64,000 nucleotides of DNA, taken from Candidatus Rhodoblastus alkanivorans (GTDB lineage: Bacteria; Pseudomonadota; Alphaproteobacteria; Rhizobiales; Beijerinckiaceae). The position numbers and the translations under genes are program-made. This document shows positions 17,284 through 25,556 of the stretch, in pieces (the first letter of the stretch is position 1; each line of letters begins with the position of its first letter). The notes beneath the pieces were generated by a model. The model did no database searches. It saw only the letters and a program-made list of their open reading frames with translations, and had not been told where the DNA came from. The stretch covers positions 3,638,001-3,702,000 of the forward strand of contig NZ_JAIVFP010000001.1 of NCBI RefSeq assembly GCF_022760755.1. The letters run 5' to 3'.

Positions 17284-18830
17284 ACAGCGAAGGCCGCCCC
17301 ACCCAGCCGCAGATCGCGACGCCCCTCGCGCCGCAAACCTTTACCGGCGCGCGGGCGCTGCAGATTCACGAAGCCCTCATTTTCGACACCGGCCGCCTCG
17401 ATTTCACCGGCGTCGATCTGGATCCGCCAAAGCCCTTCACGCCGCGCCTCGGCGGGCTGGAGCGCAAGAGCGAGATCGGCCTTCCCGGCCTGTCCGAGCC
17501 GGAAACGATGCGCCATTATGTCCGGCTGTCGCAGAAGAATTACGCCATCGACATGGGGCCCTATCCGCTCGGCTCCTGCACGATGAAGCACAATCCGCGC
17601 CTCAACGAGAAAATGGCTCGCCTGCCCGGCTTTGCCGACATCCATCCGCTGCAGCCGGTCTCCACCGTCCAGGGCGCGCTGGCGCTGATGGAGGAACTGG
17701 CCGACTGGCTGCTGAAGCTGACCAATATGGACGCCGTGGCGCTGACGCCGAAGGCCGGGGCGCATGGCGAAATGTGCGGCATGATGGCGATCAAGGCCGC
17801 GATTTCCGCGCGCGGGGAGGCGGAGACGCGCAAGGTCGTGCTGGCGCCCGAATCCGCCCATGGCACCAACCCCGCGACCGCCGCCGCGCTCGGCTTTTCC
17901 GTGCGCGCCGTACCCGCCGGGGCGGACGGGCTCGTCCATCCCGAAGCTGTCGCCGCCGCGCTCGGACCGGACGTCGCGGCGATCATGCTCACCAACCCCA
18001 ACACCTGCGGGCTGTTCGAGCGCGACATCGTCGAGATCGCCCGTCTCGTCCACGAGGCCGGGGCCTATTTTTACTGCGACGGCGCCAATTTCAACGCCAT
18101 CGTCGGCAAGGTGCGGCCCGGCGACCTCGGCGTGGACGCAATGCATATCAATCTGCACAAGACCTTTTCGACGCCGCATGGCGGCGGCGGGCCCGGCGCC
18201 GGCCCGGTAGTGCTGTCGAGCCGGCTCGCGCCTTTCGCTCCCGTTCCCTTCCTCAAGCGCGAAGGCGACAGGCTGACGCTCGTCGAAGAGACGGAGGGAA
18301 CCCAATCTTTCGGTCGCATGGCCGCCTTCCACGGCCAGATGGGCATGTTCGTGCGCGCGCTGGCCTATATGCTGTCCCACGGCGCCGACGGCCTCGCCAA
18401 GGCCTCGGAGGACGCGGTGCTCGCCGCCAATTATGTCCGGGTCTGCCTGAACGACCTGTTCTCATCGCCCTTCGGCGACCGCATCTGCATGCACGAGGTC
18501 CTGTTCGACGACCGCTGGCTCAAGGACACCGGAATCACCACGCTCGATTTCGCCAAGGCGATGATCGACGAGGGCATCCATCCGATGACGGTCTATTTCC
18601 CGCTCGTGGTCCATGGCGCCATGCTGATCGAGCCGACTGAATCGGAATCGATCGTCTCCCTGACGCTCTTCATCGCCACCTTGCGCGATCTAGCCATCCG
18701 GGCGCTGCGTGGCGAGACCGAGCGCTTCCTCGGCGCCCCTTATTACGCCCCGCGCAAGAGGCTCGACGAGACGGCCGCCGCGCGCAAGCCGGTCCTGCGC
18801 TGGACCCCGCCCGAACCGATCGAGGATTGA
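17280..18830 (+). CDS. gcvPB: Glycine dehydrogenase (decarboxylating) subunit 2
   Basis: A 516-residue PLP-binding half of the P-protein. The PLP lysine lies in [16 protein letters not shown] (about residue 291); other markers are [37 protein letters not shown] and the [24 protein letters not shown] stretch. With GcvPA it decarboxylates glycine and loads the aminomethyl group on GcvH. No gcvT or gcvH lies in the sequenced flank, so they must be elsewhere. A strong terminator follows, separating it from the convergent nif island. Confidence 0.95.
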   Translation: MNSEGRPTQPQIATPLAPQTFTGARALQIHEALIFDTGRLDFTGVDLDPPKPFTPRLGGLERKSEIGLPGLSEPETMRHYVRLSQKNYAIDMGPYPLGSCTMKHNPRLNEKMARLPGFADIHPLQPVSTVQGALALMEELADWLLKLTNMDAVALTPKAGAHGEMCGMMAIKAAISARGEAETRKVVLAPESAHGTNPATAAALGFSVRAVPAGADGLVHPEAVAAALGPDVAAIMLTNPNTCGLFERDIVEIARLVHEAGAYFYCDGANFNAIVGKVRPGDLGVDAMHINLHKTFSTPHGGGGPGAGPVVLSSRLAPFAPVPFLKREGDRLTLVEETEGTQSFGRMAAFHGQMGMFVRALAYMLSHGADGLAKASEDAVLAANYVRVCLNDLFSSPFGDRICMHEVLFDDRWLKDTGITTLDFAKAMIDEGIHPMTVYFPLVVHGAMLIEPTESESIVSLTLFIATLRDLAIRALRGETERFLGAPYYAPRKRLDETAAARKPVLRWTPPEPIED

Positions 18831-18847
18831 CCCTCGACCGCAAAGCA

Positions 18848-18882
18848 AACCCGCCGGGGCGGCGCCTCCGGCGGGTTCTTTT
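18848..18882 (+). terminator. Rho-independent terminator after gcvPB
   Basis: A 10-bp stem (18848-18857 with 18868-18877, AACCCGCCGG/CCGGCGGGTT) is followed by CTTTTG. It lies 17 nt after gcvPB and marks the left border of the nif island. Confidence 0.85.
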
Positions 18883-18899
18883 GTTGCGTTCGGCCGAAA

Positions 18900-19115
18900 T
18901 CAGGCGGCGGCGGCGGTCTGATGCTTTTCCAGGTCCGTCGCCGGCACGCGGAAGATCAACCGGCCGCCGGAAAGCGGCTGGGCGCTCTCGCCGACATTTT
19001 CATACAGATATTTGAACCAGGCCTGCGGCGTGAGGCTCGCAGGGCGTTCCCCGATTTCCATGCAGGTGCCATCGGGGGCGTAACGCGCGTGAATCACGAT
19101 TTCGGAAGGCGCCAT
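18900..19115 (-). CDS. Small nif-cluster-associated protein
   Basis: A 71-residue protein at the distal end of the left nif operon. It begins MAPSEIVIHARYAPDG and has IGERPASLTPQAWFKYLYENVG and LSGGRLIFRVPATDLEKHQ, suggesting a compact beta-alpha fold without cysteines. Similar small open frames occur at operon ends in nif clusters of other alphaproteobacteria (recollection, not checked). Function unknown. It sits 117 nt beyond the ferredoxin gene on the same strand. Confidence 0.7.
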   Translation of the reverse strand: MAPSEIVIHARYAPDGTCMEIGERPASLTPQAWFKYLYENVGESAQPLSGGRLIFRVPATDLEKHQTAAAA

Positions 19116-19232
19116 CTCTCACACTCCTTTTCCCTGAGACAATCCCGCCGGACGGGCCGCGCCCGACGGTTCGCGCGCGCATATTTGCGTCGCGCTTTTT
19201 CGTCGCCCCGGCCCTCTCGCCGGCGCGATGCT

Positions 19233-19532
19233 TCAGACGAAGCTCAGAATTTCGACCTTGATGTTTTCCGTGCCGAGCACCTTCACCTGGCAGGCGAGAC
19301 GCGACTTGGAGCCGACGCCGACGATCGCGTCGAGCTTTTCGTTTTCCTCGCGGGTGGTCTTGGTCACTCCTTTGCGGCCTTCGAGTACGAAGATGTGGCA
19401 GGAGCCGCATTGGGCGTTGCCGTCGCATTTATGCGGAAAGTCGGGATCGGCCTGAAGGATTGCCGCCAGCAGGGTCGTTCCCTCACCAACTTCAACTGAC
19501 TTTCCCGAAGGCGCCAAGGTAACCAAAGACAT
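19233..19532 (-). CDS. Nif-associated [2Fe-2S] plant/adrenodoxin-type ferredoxin
   Basis: A 99-residue protein with the ferredoxin loop CDGNAQCGSCHIFVLEG (C-x5-C-x2-C) and a fourth Cys in SRLACQVKV. The start MSLVTLAPSGKSVEVGEGTTLLAAILQAD is the usual beta-grasp beginning. It likely carries electrons in the nitrogenase system, either to NifH or for cofactor assembly; the context, not the sequence, gives this role. It lies downstream of the DegT-like gene in the left nif operon. Confidence 0.88.
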   Translation of the reverse strand: MSLVTLAPSGKSVEVGEGTTLLAAILQADPDFPHKCDGNAQCGSCHIFVLEGRKGVTKTTREENEKLDAIVGVGSKSRLACQVKVLGTENIKVEILSFV

Positions 19533-19566
19533 CGTATTTCCCTCTCATTTTCAGGTGACGCGAGCG

Positions 19567-20760
19567 TCAATAAATCGCCGCGCCGGCTCCCACATTGATC
19601 GACGCGTCCTTCATGGTCGCGACGATGAATTCGATCTGCCCTTCGGTAAGATGGCAGTGGTAAGGCAAGGCCACCGCACGGTCCGCGACCTTTTCGGTGA
19701 CGAAGAGATCCCCGCGCCGCCAGCCCCGATCGACGTAGAACCGCTGGAGATGCAATGGATTGCAATAGCCCGTCGCCTCGACGTGCTCGGTCGCGAGATC
19801 GTCCACTATGGCGTCGCGGCTTGACTTGGAGAAGCGCGTGCCGAGATGGACGACATAGAGGAACCAATGAACCTCGGTCACGTCCGGCGCGACATAGGGC
19901 GGCTTGATCCCCTCGAACGACTGAACATATTTGTTGTAGAGATGCTCGATCGTCAGCCGCTTTTCGAGGATCTCCTCCAGCCGCCGCAATTGCGCGAGGC
20001 CGAGCGCCGCGGTGATGTCGCTCATCTGCAATTGCAGCGCCGGCGCGGTCGTCACCGCGACCGATCCGCGCTCTTCCGGGGCATGGGCGCGGCGGCGCTT
20101 GATCGCCATGGCGAGGTCCGGATCGTCGGTGACGATCATGCCGCCCTCGCCGCAGGTCAGCGGCATGGGCTGGGCGAAATCGAAAACCGAAGCGTCGCCG
20201 AATGTCCCGACCAATTGGTCCTTGTATTTCGAGCCGATCGCCTCGCTCGAATCCTCGATCAGCATCAGCCCGGCCTTGTCGGCGAGTTCGCGCAGGCTCG
20301 ACCAATCCGCCGGATGGCCGTTGGGATTGGCGGCGAGAATCGCCCGCGTTTTCGGCGTAATCTTCGCTTCCGCCTTTGGCGCGACCATCGCGCCGGACCA
20401 GTAATCGATATCGGCGAAGACCGGCGTGGCGCCGATGGCGGCGATGGCCTGCGCCGTCTCGCGAAAGGAAAAGCTCGGCGCGATCACCTCGTCGCCGGGC
20501 CCAATTCCCTTGGCCATCAGAATGAGAAAGAGCCCGATCGTTCCGCTCGGAACCGCGATCGCGTAACGCCGGCCGAGATAAGCCGCGAACGCCGCCTCGA
20601 ATTCGGCGACCGTTGCGCCGTTGGAAACGCGCGACGTGCGCAGGACGGAATCGACCGCCTGCAACTCATCCATCGTCATGTCCGGGTCGGACAGAGGAAT
20701 GCGGACCGACTCGACGTCCTCGTCCTCGATCTCGTCGGGCTCGTAAGCCGGCTCTGTCAT
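19567..20760 (-). CDS. DegT/DnrJ/EryC1/StrS-like protein lacking the PLP lysine
   Basis: A 397-residue fold-type I aminotransferase homolog, with SRVSNGATVAEFEAAFAAYL, AVPSGTIGLFL, PGDEVIAPSFSFRETAQAI and LMLIEDSSEAIGSKY. In active relatives a lysine precedes the TxGEGG motif and forms the Schiff base with PLP. Here that site reads FDFAQPMPLTCGEGG, with Met199 (codon 20166-20164) at the lysine position. The rest of the fold is intact, so it may bind PLP non-covalently, act as a PLP-dependent dehydratase-like enzyme, or be a structural protein. It overlaps the DUF6129 gene by 4 bp inside the nif operon. The acidic N-terminus (about 1-25) is unusual. Confidence 0.85.
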   Translation of the reverse strand: MTEPAYEPDEIEDEDVESVRIPLSDPDMTMDELQAVDSVLRTSRVSNGATVAEFEAAFAAYLGRRYAIAVPSGTIGLFLILMAKGIGPGDEVIAPSFSFRETAQAIAAIGATPVFADIDYWSGAMVAPKAEAKITPKTRAILAANPNGHPADWSSLRELADKAGLMLIEDSSEAIGSKYKDQLVGTFGDASVFDFAQPMPLTCGEGGMIVTDDPDLAMAIKRRRAHAPEERGSVAVTTAPALQLQMSDITAALGLAQLRRLEEILEKRLTIEHLYNKYVQSFEGIKPPYVAPDVTEVHWFLYVVHLGTRFSKSSRDAIVDDLATEHVEATGYCNPLHLQRFYVDRGWRRGDLFVTEKVADRAVALPYHCHLTEGQIEFIVATMKDASINVGAGAAIY

Positions 20761-21026
20761 CTTGTGACGCTCCGCGTCGCGAGAATGGCGCCGCTGGCGG
20801 CCGCCGGATCGGCGACGACCGCCACGCAATGATTGCTCGCGTCCATCAGATGAAGGTCATAGGCGGGAAAGGAGCGATAGGGCTCCTCGAGCACGTCGGA
20901 GGCGTCGCAGCGCGACCATTTGAGATGCGGGAATTTCAGCCGCAGCGCGGCGAGAACCGAACCGTCGGCTTCCGCGCCAGTCAGCAGCGTTTCGATTTCC
21001 TGCAATTCTTCCGCCTGGATCGCCAT
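20757..21026 (-). CDS. DUF6129-like nif-cluster protein
   Basis: An 89-residue protein with an N-terminal acidic helix (EELQEIETLLTGAEADGSVLAALRLKFP), a strand KWSRCDASDVLEEPYRSF and a terminal beta part YDLHLMDASNHCVAVVADP. This arrangement matches the small DUF6129 proteins found next to nifZ in other clusters (from memory). Function unknown. It overlaps the DegT-like gene by 4 bp and follows nifZ, so it is translated as part of the same unit. Confidence 0.72.
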   Translation of the reverse strand: MAIQAEELQEIETLLTGAEADGSVLAALRLKFPHLKWSRCDASDVLEEPYRSFPAYDLHLMDASNHCVAVVADPAAASGAILATRSVTR

Positions 21027-21051
21027 GTTTCGCCCTCTGCCTCATCACGCG

Positions 21052-21291
21052 TCACGCCAGCTCGATTTCTTCCTCGACGCAGCCGATCACATATTTCTCT
21101 TCAAATTCAACAATATATACGGGCGTGTTGGAATCGACATGCGAGCCGACCTGGACGATCTCGCCGACGGCGCCGGCGGCCGCCAGAAGAGCGTCCTCGG
21201 GCGCGTTGGGATAGGAGCCGTCGTTCACTAGATCGATCAGGCAGCGCACGCGCTGGCCCCATTGATATTTCGGCACACGCGGGTCGATCAT
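21052..21291 (-). CDS. NifZ-domain protein (short, second copy)
   Basis: A 79-residue protein from ATG 21291, which overlaps the stop of the preceding nifZ gene. Markers are PKYQWGQRVRCLIDLVNDGSYPN, VGEIVQVGSHVDSNTPVYIVEF and GCVEEEIEL, the same SH3-like beta fold as NifZ. NifZ helps convert a P-cluster precursor in NifDK. Here the function appears split or duplicated into two tandem single-domain genes. No cysteines suitable for cluster binding are conserved. Confidence 0.85.
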   Translation of the reverse strand: MIDPRVPKYQWGQRVRCLIDLVNDGSYPNAPEDALLAAAGAVGEIVQVGSHVDSNTPVYIVEFEEKYVIGCVEEEIELA

Positions 21292-21608
21292 GCGGGCAAC
21301 TCCGCTGGCAAGGGGATATCGCCGATTTCGTCGCGCGGAACGGCCAGCTCCAGTTCCTTGCGCTTCATGCCGACGCGATGGCCGGTGTCCGTGAATTCGA
21401 CGCCATAGATATAGAATTGCTGCAGGAACGTGCCGATGCTGACGACGTAGCCGACCTCGCCTTTGCGGCAAAGAATCTCGCCGATTTCCTTGCCCGCATA
21501 AGTGCCGTCGTTGCGGACCGTGCGCTTGGCCAGAACCTTGTCGCCGAAGGTGAAATAGGCTGGCTTATCCAGCTCGACCACTTCGCTGTCGCGAACGATA
21601 TTGCTCAT
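21288..21608 (-). CDS. nifZ: NifZ, P-cluster maturation protein
   Basis: A 106-residue protein with the classic NifZ pattern: FTFGDKVLAKRTVRNDGTYAGKEIG, KGEVGYVVSIGTFLQQFYIYGVEF and a basic MKRKELEL stretch. NifZ acts with NifH on the second P-cluster of the MoFe protein in Azotobacter. It is sandwiched between the LRV Fe-S gene (4-bp overlap) and a shorter NifZ-domain gene (4-bp overlap), a layout that suggests translational coupling. Confidence 0.9.
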   Translation of the reverse strand: MSNIVRDSEVVELDKPAYFTFGDKVLAKRTVRNDGTYAGKEIGEILCRKGEVGYVVSIGTFLQQFYIYGVEFTDTGHRVGMKRKELELAVPRDEIGDIPLPAELPA

Positions 21609-22378
21609 AATGGCCCCTCCTTCCTTCGCCTCTCGCCACCCGACGCCCGCGCGCAGGCGGTCTCACGCACCAATTCGTCCTCGTCCGCGATCAGCGATCC
21701 GATCTCCTCCGGCGCGATCCGGCTCGCCACTTCGTGCCGGATGCGCCAGTCGGAATCGCCGCGCATCTCGCCGAGCTTCTCGGCCGGAAGCCGCTGGACG
21801 ATTTCCAACCGCACCCGCGGCTCCGGATCGCCAGCCATGCGCATCAGCCAGTCCGGCGGGATGCGTTGGGCGACCACGCGCCGGACTTCCGCCTCCTCGT
21901 CATGCAGCATCCATTCCAGAAGCTCCGGCGCCAGTCGCCGCGCCACCGAAAGGCGGACGTAATAATCGCGGTCCTGCAACATCGGGACCAGATCGGAATC
22001 GTCGAGCAAAGTGACGATGCGGATTCGCACTTCGCGATGCGGATCGTCGCGCAATTTCAAAATGTGCTTTTTCGGCAACCGGCGCGCGGCGTTCCAACGC
22101 ACCGTTTCTTCGGGATCGTCGAGCAAAGGCGGCAGCAGGAAAACCGCGGCGTGCTTGGCCGCGATCGCGCGCACCTCGAAATGGGGATGGCTCACATATT
22201 GATTGGCGAGACCGGGATTCCAGTTGAAGAAACGGTCGATGCGCCGCGCGTAACGGTCGTTCACGCAGGCGTGCGAAAGCCGACATTTGCCGCTCGCCAG
22301 CATGTCGCAATGCGCACAGGACGCACAATCGACCTCACTGCCCTGCCAGTCGATGGTCTCTTCGATGTCGTCATTCAT
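21605..22378 (-). CDS. LRV (leucine-rich repeat variant) 4Fe-4S protein
   Basis: A 257-residue protein with an N-terminal cysteine cluster (Cys18, 21, 24, 32, 38; four can bind a 4Fe-4S cluster). Tandem LRV helical repeats of about 24 residues follow, for example RDYYVRLSVARRLAPELLEW then EEAEVRRVVAQRIPPDWL. It matches the Azotobacter nif-associated LRV protein, whose role remains unclear. ATG 22378 is preferred, overlapping the TPR gene stop by 8 bp. A paralog lies at 61075-61836, the other end of the island. Confidence 0.88.
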   Translation of the reverse strand: MNDDIEETIDWQGSEVDCASCAHCDMLASGKCRLSHACVNDRYARRIDRFFNWNPGLANQYVSHPHFEVRAIAAKHAAVFLLPPLLDDPEETVRWNAARRLPKKHILKLRDDPHREVRIRIVTLLDDSDLVPMLQDRDYYVRLSVARRLAPELLEWMLHDEEAEVRRVVAQRIPPDWLMRMAGDPEPRVRLEIVQRLPAEKLGEMRGDSDWRIRHEVASRIAPEEIGSLIADEDELVRETACARASGGERRRKEGPL

Positions 22379-22907
22379 CGTCAGCCTCCTGACGCGCGAC
22401 GATATCCAGAAGCAGACCGGCGTTGATCTTGTCGCCGGCGTCCAGCTCAAGACATTTTTCGGCGGCCGCGCAGCCCTCCGCCAGGTCGCCGAGCCGCAGG
22501 TTCAAATAGGCGTAGCCCTTGAGACAGAACATGAAAAAGCGGGCGATGACGTCGTCGTAATCGCCGAAGCGCGCGTCGCTCGCGCGCACCGCGCGCCAAT
22601 CGGTCGCGAAATTTTTCTCCCGCGCCGCCTTGGCCATGCAAATGTTGGAAATGGCCAGCGCCTCGTTCAGGCGCCCCTTGTAGAAATAATAGCGATAGAA
22701 GCCGATCAAGACAGCGAAATGATCGGGCGCGATTTTTTGCGCTTCGCTCAGATGATATTCGGCGAGTCCGTCGGCGGAATAATTCAGCCCGGCTTCAACG
22801 AGATGCTGGTCCGCCAGCGGCGGCAGACCGCCGCCGAACAGGGGATGTGAAAGCAGGGCGTCATCGAAGGACGAAGACTCCCTGCTCAGTTGTTGCGCCG
22901 CAGCCAT
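22371..22907 (-). CDS. TPR-like helical nif-cluster protein
   Basis: A 178-residue all-helical protein. Helix pairs resembling tetratricopeptide repeats occur at roughly 45-80 (GLAEYHLSEAQKIAPDHFAVLIGFYRYYFYKG region) and 125-165 (MFCLKGYAYLNLRLGDLAEG with AAAEKCLELD). It may scaffold nitrogenase assembly factors, an inference from context. It precedes the LRV gene, overlapping it, and shares overall plan with the gene at 50623-51111. No signal peptide. Confidence 0.75.
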   Translation of the reverse strand: MAAAQQLSRESSSFDDALLSHPLFGGGLPPLADQHLVEAGLNYSADGLAEYHLSEAQKIAPDHFAVLIGFYRYYFYKGRLNEALAISNICMAKAAREKNFATDWRAVRASDARFGDYDDVIARFFMFCLKGYAYLNLRLGDLAEGCAAAEKCLELDAGDKINAGLLLDIVARQEADDE

Positions 22908-22926
22908 TGGTTCAACCGAGTCGCGT

Positions 22927-23032
22927 TAGAGCATTTTCCGTTCGTTCCGAATCGGAAGAATGCTCTAGTTCATTGTTTTGACGCATATTCTTATCCAAAA
23001 AGTCTGCAACTTTTTGGGAATATGCTCTAGCC
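22927..23032. repeat. Dispersed palindromic repeat element
   Basis: The arms TAGAGCATT (22927-22935) and AATGCTCTA (22959-22967) form one hairpin, followed by a second (AAAAAGT/ACTTTTT near 22999-23018) and a closing ATGCTCTAG. Its consensus-like GAGCAT...ATGCTC ends resemble intergenic repeats scattered in Rhizobiales genomes. It supplies the TAG stop of the neighbouring iscA gene. Confidence 0.7.
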
Positions 23033-23344
23033 CGCATTGCTGCCGCAGGTCGCCGGGGCCTTGGGGTCGTAAAACACCAGGCCGGTGCTGGTCGGAGTCT
23101 CGGCGAAGTCGATCGTGACGCCTTGCAGCAGCAGGCGGCTTTCCGCCGGCAGGAAGAGCTTCAGGCCGGAATGCGCGACCACCGCGTCGCCGGGCTCGGG
23201 CTCGGGCTTCACGGAAATATCCGCTGCGAGTCCCGAACATCCGCCAGGACTGACAGAGAGCCGGAAGCCAGCTCCCTGACCACCATCCGCCATCACCATC
23301 ATCCGCATGAATTTCGCGGCCTTGGGGGTAATTTCGAAATTCAT
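23027..23344 (-). CDS. Nif-associated A-type Fe-S carrier, atypical
   Basis: A 105-residue IscA/HesB-fold protein downstream of fdxN in the nifB operon. The first cluster cysteine is present in VSPGGCSGL (Cys36). The C-terminal pair, normally C-x-C, is reduced to a single Cys100 in ATCGSNAG. The protein ends exactly where a dispersed repeat begins, so its tail may have been altered. It could still bind a cluster as a dimer with external thiols. It likely delivers Fe-S units for NifB or ferredoxin; this is inference. Confidence 0.85.
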   Translation of the reverse strand: MNFEITPKAAKFMRMMVMADGGQGAGFRLSVSPGGCSGLAADISVKPEPEPGDAVVAHSGLKLFLPAESRLLLQGVTIDFAETPTSTGLVFYDPKAPATCGSNAG

Positions 23345-23354
23345 GCCGTCGTCC

Positions 23355-23576
23355 TCACGGAGCCTGATAACGGGGATAATTCTTGTCGACGACGCAGGTT
23401 TCATCGACCGGACAAACCGCGACACATTGCGGCGTGTCGAAATGGCCGATGCATTCGGTGCATTTCGCCGGATCGATGATGAAGGTTCCACCCTTCTCCG
23501 AAATGGCCTCGTTCGGACATTCCGCCTCGCAGGCCGAGCAACTCGTGCATTGCGACGAGACGATTCTATACGCCAT
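23355..23576 (-). CDS. fdxN: Ferredoxin FdxN, 2[4Fe-4S]
   Basis: A 73-residue bacterial-type ferredoxin with C-x2-C-x2-C-x3-C at [11 protein letters not shown] and a second cluster set at [17 protein letters not shown], the longer loop usual in FdxN/nif ferredoxins. FdxN serves NifB (cofactor synthesis) or NifH reduction in related organisms. It lies directly downstream of nifB in the same orientation (134 nt apart), and 10 nt before iscA. Confidence 0.92.
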   Translation of the reverse strand: MAYRIVSSQCTSCSACEAECPNEAISEKGGTFIIDPAKCTECIGHFDTPQCVAVCPVDETCVVDKNYPRYQAP

Positions 23577-23710
23577 GGTTCATTCCTCGTTGTTCGGAAA
23601 TCATATCGGGCCCCCACGCCTCTGGCGGGAACGCCTTTCTCCGCGCTTGCGCTGGATTCGGCGCGATGGCGCGCCCGCGGATCGCCGCACGATCCGCGGG
23701 CGCCGCATCA

Positions 23711-25285
23711 TCACTCGGCGGCGGCGGCGGTCGCGATCAGCGCGCCCTGACGGATCACGGCGTCGCCGCGCTCCTCATGGACGATTTCGCCGCTCTTGAC
23801 CTTTTCCAGATAGGCCTTGAACCAGGCGATCGCCGATTTCTCGATGAACTCGTGGGCATATTCGTCCACGGCCTCGATGCCGGCCTTGGCGAGATCGCCC
23901 TTCGGGCAGCCGCCGATCTTGGCGACAAACACCGCATGGCAATCGTTGATCGCGCGGATCACGGTTTCGAGCGAGTCCTCGTCGCCGAAACCGCCCTGGC
24001 AATAGAGGTCGACGCGGCGATGCCCGACGAATTTCGCGCCCGAGGTCGAGAGTTCGTAGATCTGGAACTCCTTGGCGTGGCCGAAATGCTCGTTGATGAG
24101 GCCCGAGCCCTTGGTCGCGACGGCGGTCAGGATCTTGATGTCGCTGGCGACGCCGGCGAGCGTCTCAAGCTCTTCCTTCTTGGCCTCGACCTTGGCGACG
24201 CGCTCCAGTTCGACCGCAGCCTGATAGGCCTTGCGGCTTTCGAGATCGTAATTGACCTCCATCGCCATGATCTTGTCGGTGGTGAATTCCTCCGACCGAT
24301 CCTCGCCCAGCAGACCCACGGCGTCGGCGCGACACTGGCGGCAATGCCGCATCATGTTCATTTCGCCTTCGCAGGAGTCCTGCAGCGCCTTCAGTTCCTG
24401 GGCGGACGGGCCGCGTTGACCAGTGAGGCCGAACACCGTGCCATGCTCAGGCGCCGAGATCAGCGGCATGATGTTGTGCAGGAAGGCGCCGCGGGATTTG
24501 ACCGCCTTGTTGACCTCGACAAGATGCTTGTCGTTGACGCCGGGGATCATCACCGAATTGACCTTGCACAGAATGCCGCGCTCGGTCAGCATTTCGAGCC
24601 CTTGCATCTGGCGCTCGGTGAGTATGCGGGCCGCCTCGATGCCCTCGACCCGCTTGTGTTTCCAGAAGATCCACGGATAGATCTTCGCGCCGACTTCCGG
24701 ATCGACCATGTTGATGGTGATCGTGACGTGATCGACGTTATATTTCGCGATGGTGTCGACGTGATCGGGCAGCGCCAGACCATTGGTCGAGAGGCACAGC
24801 TTGATGTCCGGCGCCGTCTTCGAGATCAGCTCGAAGGTCTTGAAGGTCTTGGCCGGATTGGCGAGCGGGTCGCCCGGGCCGGCGATGCCGAGCACCGTCA
24901 TCTGCGGAATGGTCGAGGCGACCGCCAGGACCTTCTTCGCGGCCTGTTCCGGCGACAGCTTCTCGGAAACGACGCCCGGACGCGATTCATTGGCGCAATC
25001 GTATTTGCGGTTGCAATAGTTGCACTGGATGTTGCAGGCCGGCGCGACCGCGACATGCATGCGCGCGTAATGGTGATGCGCTTCTTCGCTGTAGCAGGGA
25101 TGGTTCTTGACCTTGTCCCAGATTTCCGGAGGCAGGTCGTTCTCGCCCGCGCCCGAGCCGCAGCTCGCCTTGCCGCTGCCGCCCGAAGTGCCGCAGCCCT
25201 TGTGCTCGGCAACCTGCTGCATGACAGCGTCCATATCGACGTCAGTCGCGGACGCGCCCGTTTCAAGATGTCCCGTGGAATCCAT
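23711..25285 (-). CDS. nifB: FeMo-cofactor biosynthesis radical SAM protein NifB
   Basis: A 524-residue enzyme building NifB-co, the 8Fe-9S-C precursor of FeMo-co. The radical-SAM cysteines are in [23 protein letters not shown] (about 85-100), with extra Cys residues near 44 (HKGCGTSG) and in ADAVG-proximal [12 protein letters not shown] (about 320) for auxiliary clusters. The C-terminal about 150 residues form a NifX/NafY-type domain ([21 protein letters not shown]). The standard two-domain form is intact. A sigma-54 promoter and two NifA sites lie upstream (25345-25478). Confidence 0.96.
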   Translation of the reverse strand: MDSTGHLETGASATDVDMDAVMQQVAEHKGCGTSGGSGKASCGSGAGENDLPPEIWDKVKNHPCYSEEAHHHYARMHVAVAPACNIQCNYCNRKYDCANESRPGVVSEKLSPEQAAKKVLAVASTIPQMTVLGIAGPGDPLANPAKTFKTFELISKTAPDIKLCLSTNGLALPDHVDTIAKYNVDHVTITINMVDPEVGAKIYPWIFWKHKRVEGIEAARILTERQMQGLEMLTERGILCKVNSVMIPGVNDKHLVEVNKAVKSRGAFLHNIMPLISAPEHGTVFGLTGQRGPSAQELKALQDSCEGEMNMMRHCRQCRADAVGLLGEDRSEEFTTDKIMAMEVNYDLESRKAYQAAVELERVAKVEAKKEELETLAGVASDIKILTAVATKGSGLINEHFGHAKEFQIYELSTSGAKFVGHRRVDLYCQGGFGDEDSLETVIRAINDCHAVFVAKIGGCPKGDLAKAGIEAVDEYAHEFIEKSAIAWFKAYLEKVKSGEIVHEERGDAVIRQGALIATAAAAE

Positions 25286-25344
25286 GTCCGACCCTCTCTC
25301 AACTTCCAGCTCAAGCCATTAAAGCTTTGCCCTGCCCTGAAATT

Positions 25345-25360
25345 AGCAACGCATGTGCCA
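25345..25360 (-). promoter_or_regulatory. Sigma-54 (-24/-12) promoter of nifB
   Basis: Minus-strand TGGCACATGCGTTGCT fits the consensus TGGCAC-N5-TTGCW exactly, 60 nt upstream of the nifB ATG. Two perfect NifA sites lie 63 and 102 nt further upstream. Confidence 0.92.
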
Positions 25361-25423
25361 GAACCGGCTCCTGTCAATTATCACCATTTATTCAATAACT
25401 TATGCACATCCAACGTGGCCACA

Positions 25424-25439
25424 TGTCGGTTTGCGCACA
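25424..25439. promoter_or_regulatory. NifA upstream activator site 1 of nifB
   Basis: TGTCGGTTTGCGCACA matches TGT-N10-ACA, 63 nt upstream of the -24 element. Confidence 0.88.
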
Positions 25440-25462
25440 GCGTTTTCGGGGACTTTTCTACC

Positions 25463-25478
25463 TGTTGCAAAGCCGACA
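25463..25478. promoter_or_regulatory. NifA upstream activator site 2 of nifB
   Basis: TGTTGCAAAGCCGACA matches TGT-N10-ACA, 102 nt upstream of the -24 element, two sites in tandem with 23 nt between them. Confidence 0.85.
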
Positions 25479-25505
25479 AGGTATTTTTCCGAGCGGCGGG
25501 AAAAG

Positions 25506-25533
25506 CGAAGGGAGCCGCAAGCGGCTCCCTTCG
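25506..25533 (-). terminator. Terminator after the SIR2-like gene
   Basis: A 13-bp perfect stem (25506-25518 with 25521-25533) followed on the minus strand by TTTTC, 23 nt after the stop of the upstream gene. It insulates the nifB promoter. Confidence 0.85.
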
Positions 25534-25556
25534 CGTGACGCGGATTGCGCGCGAAT

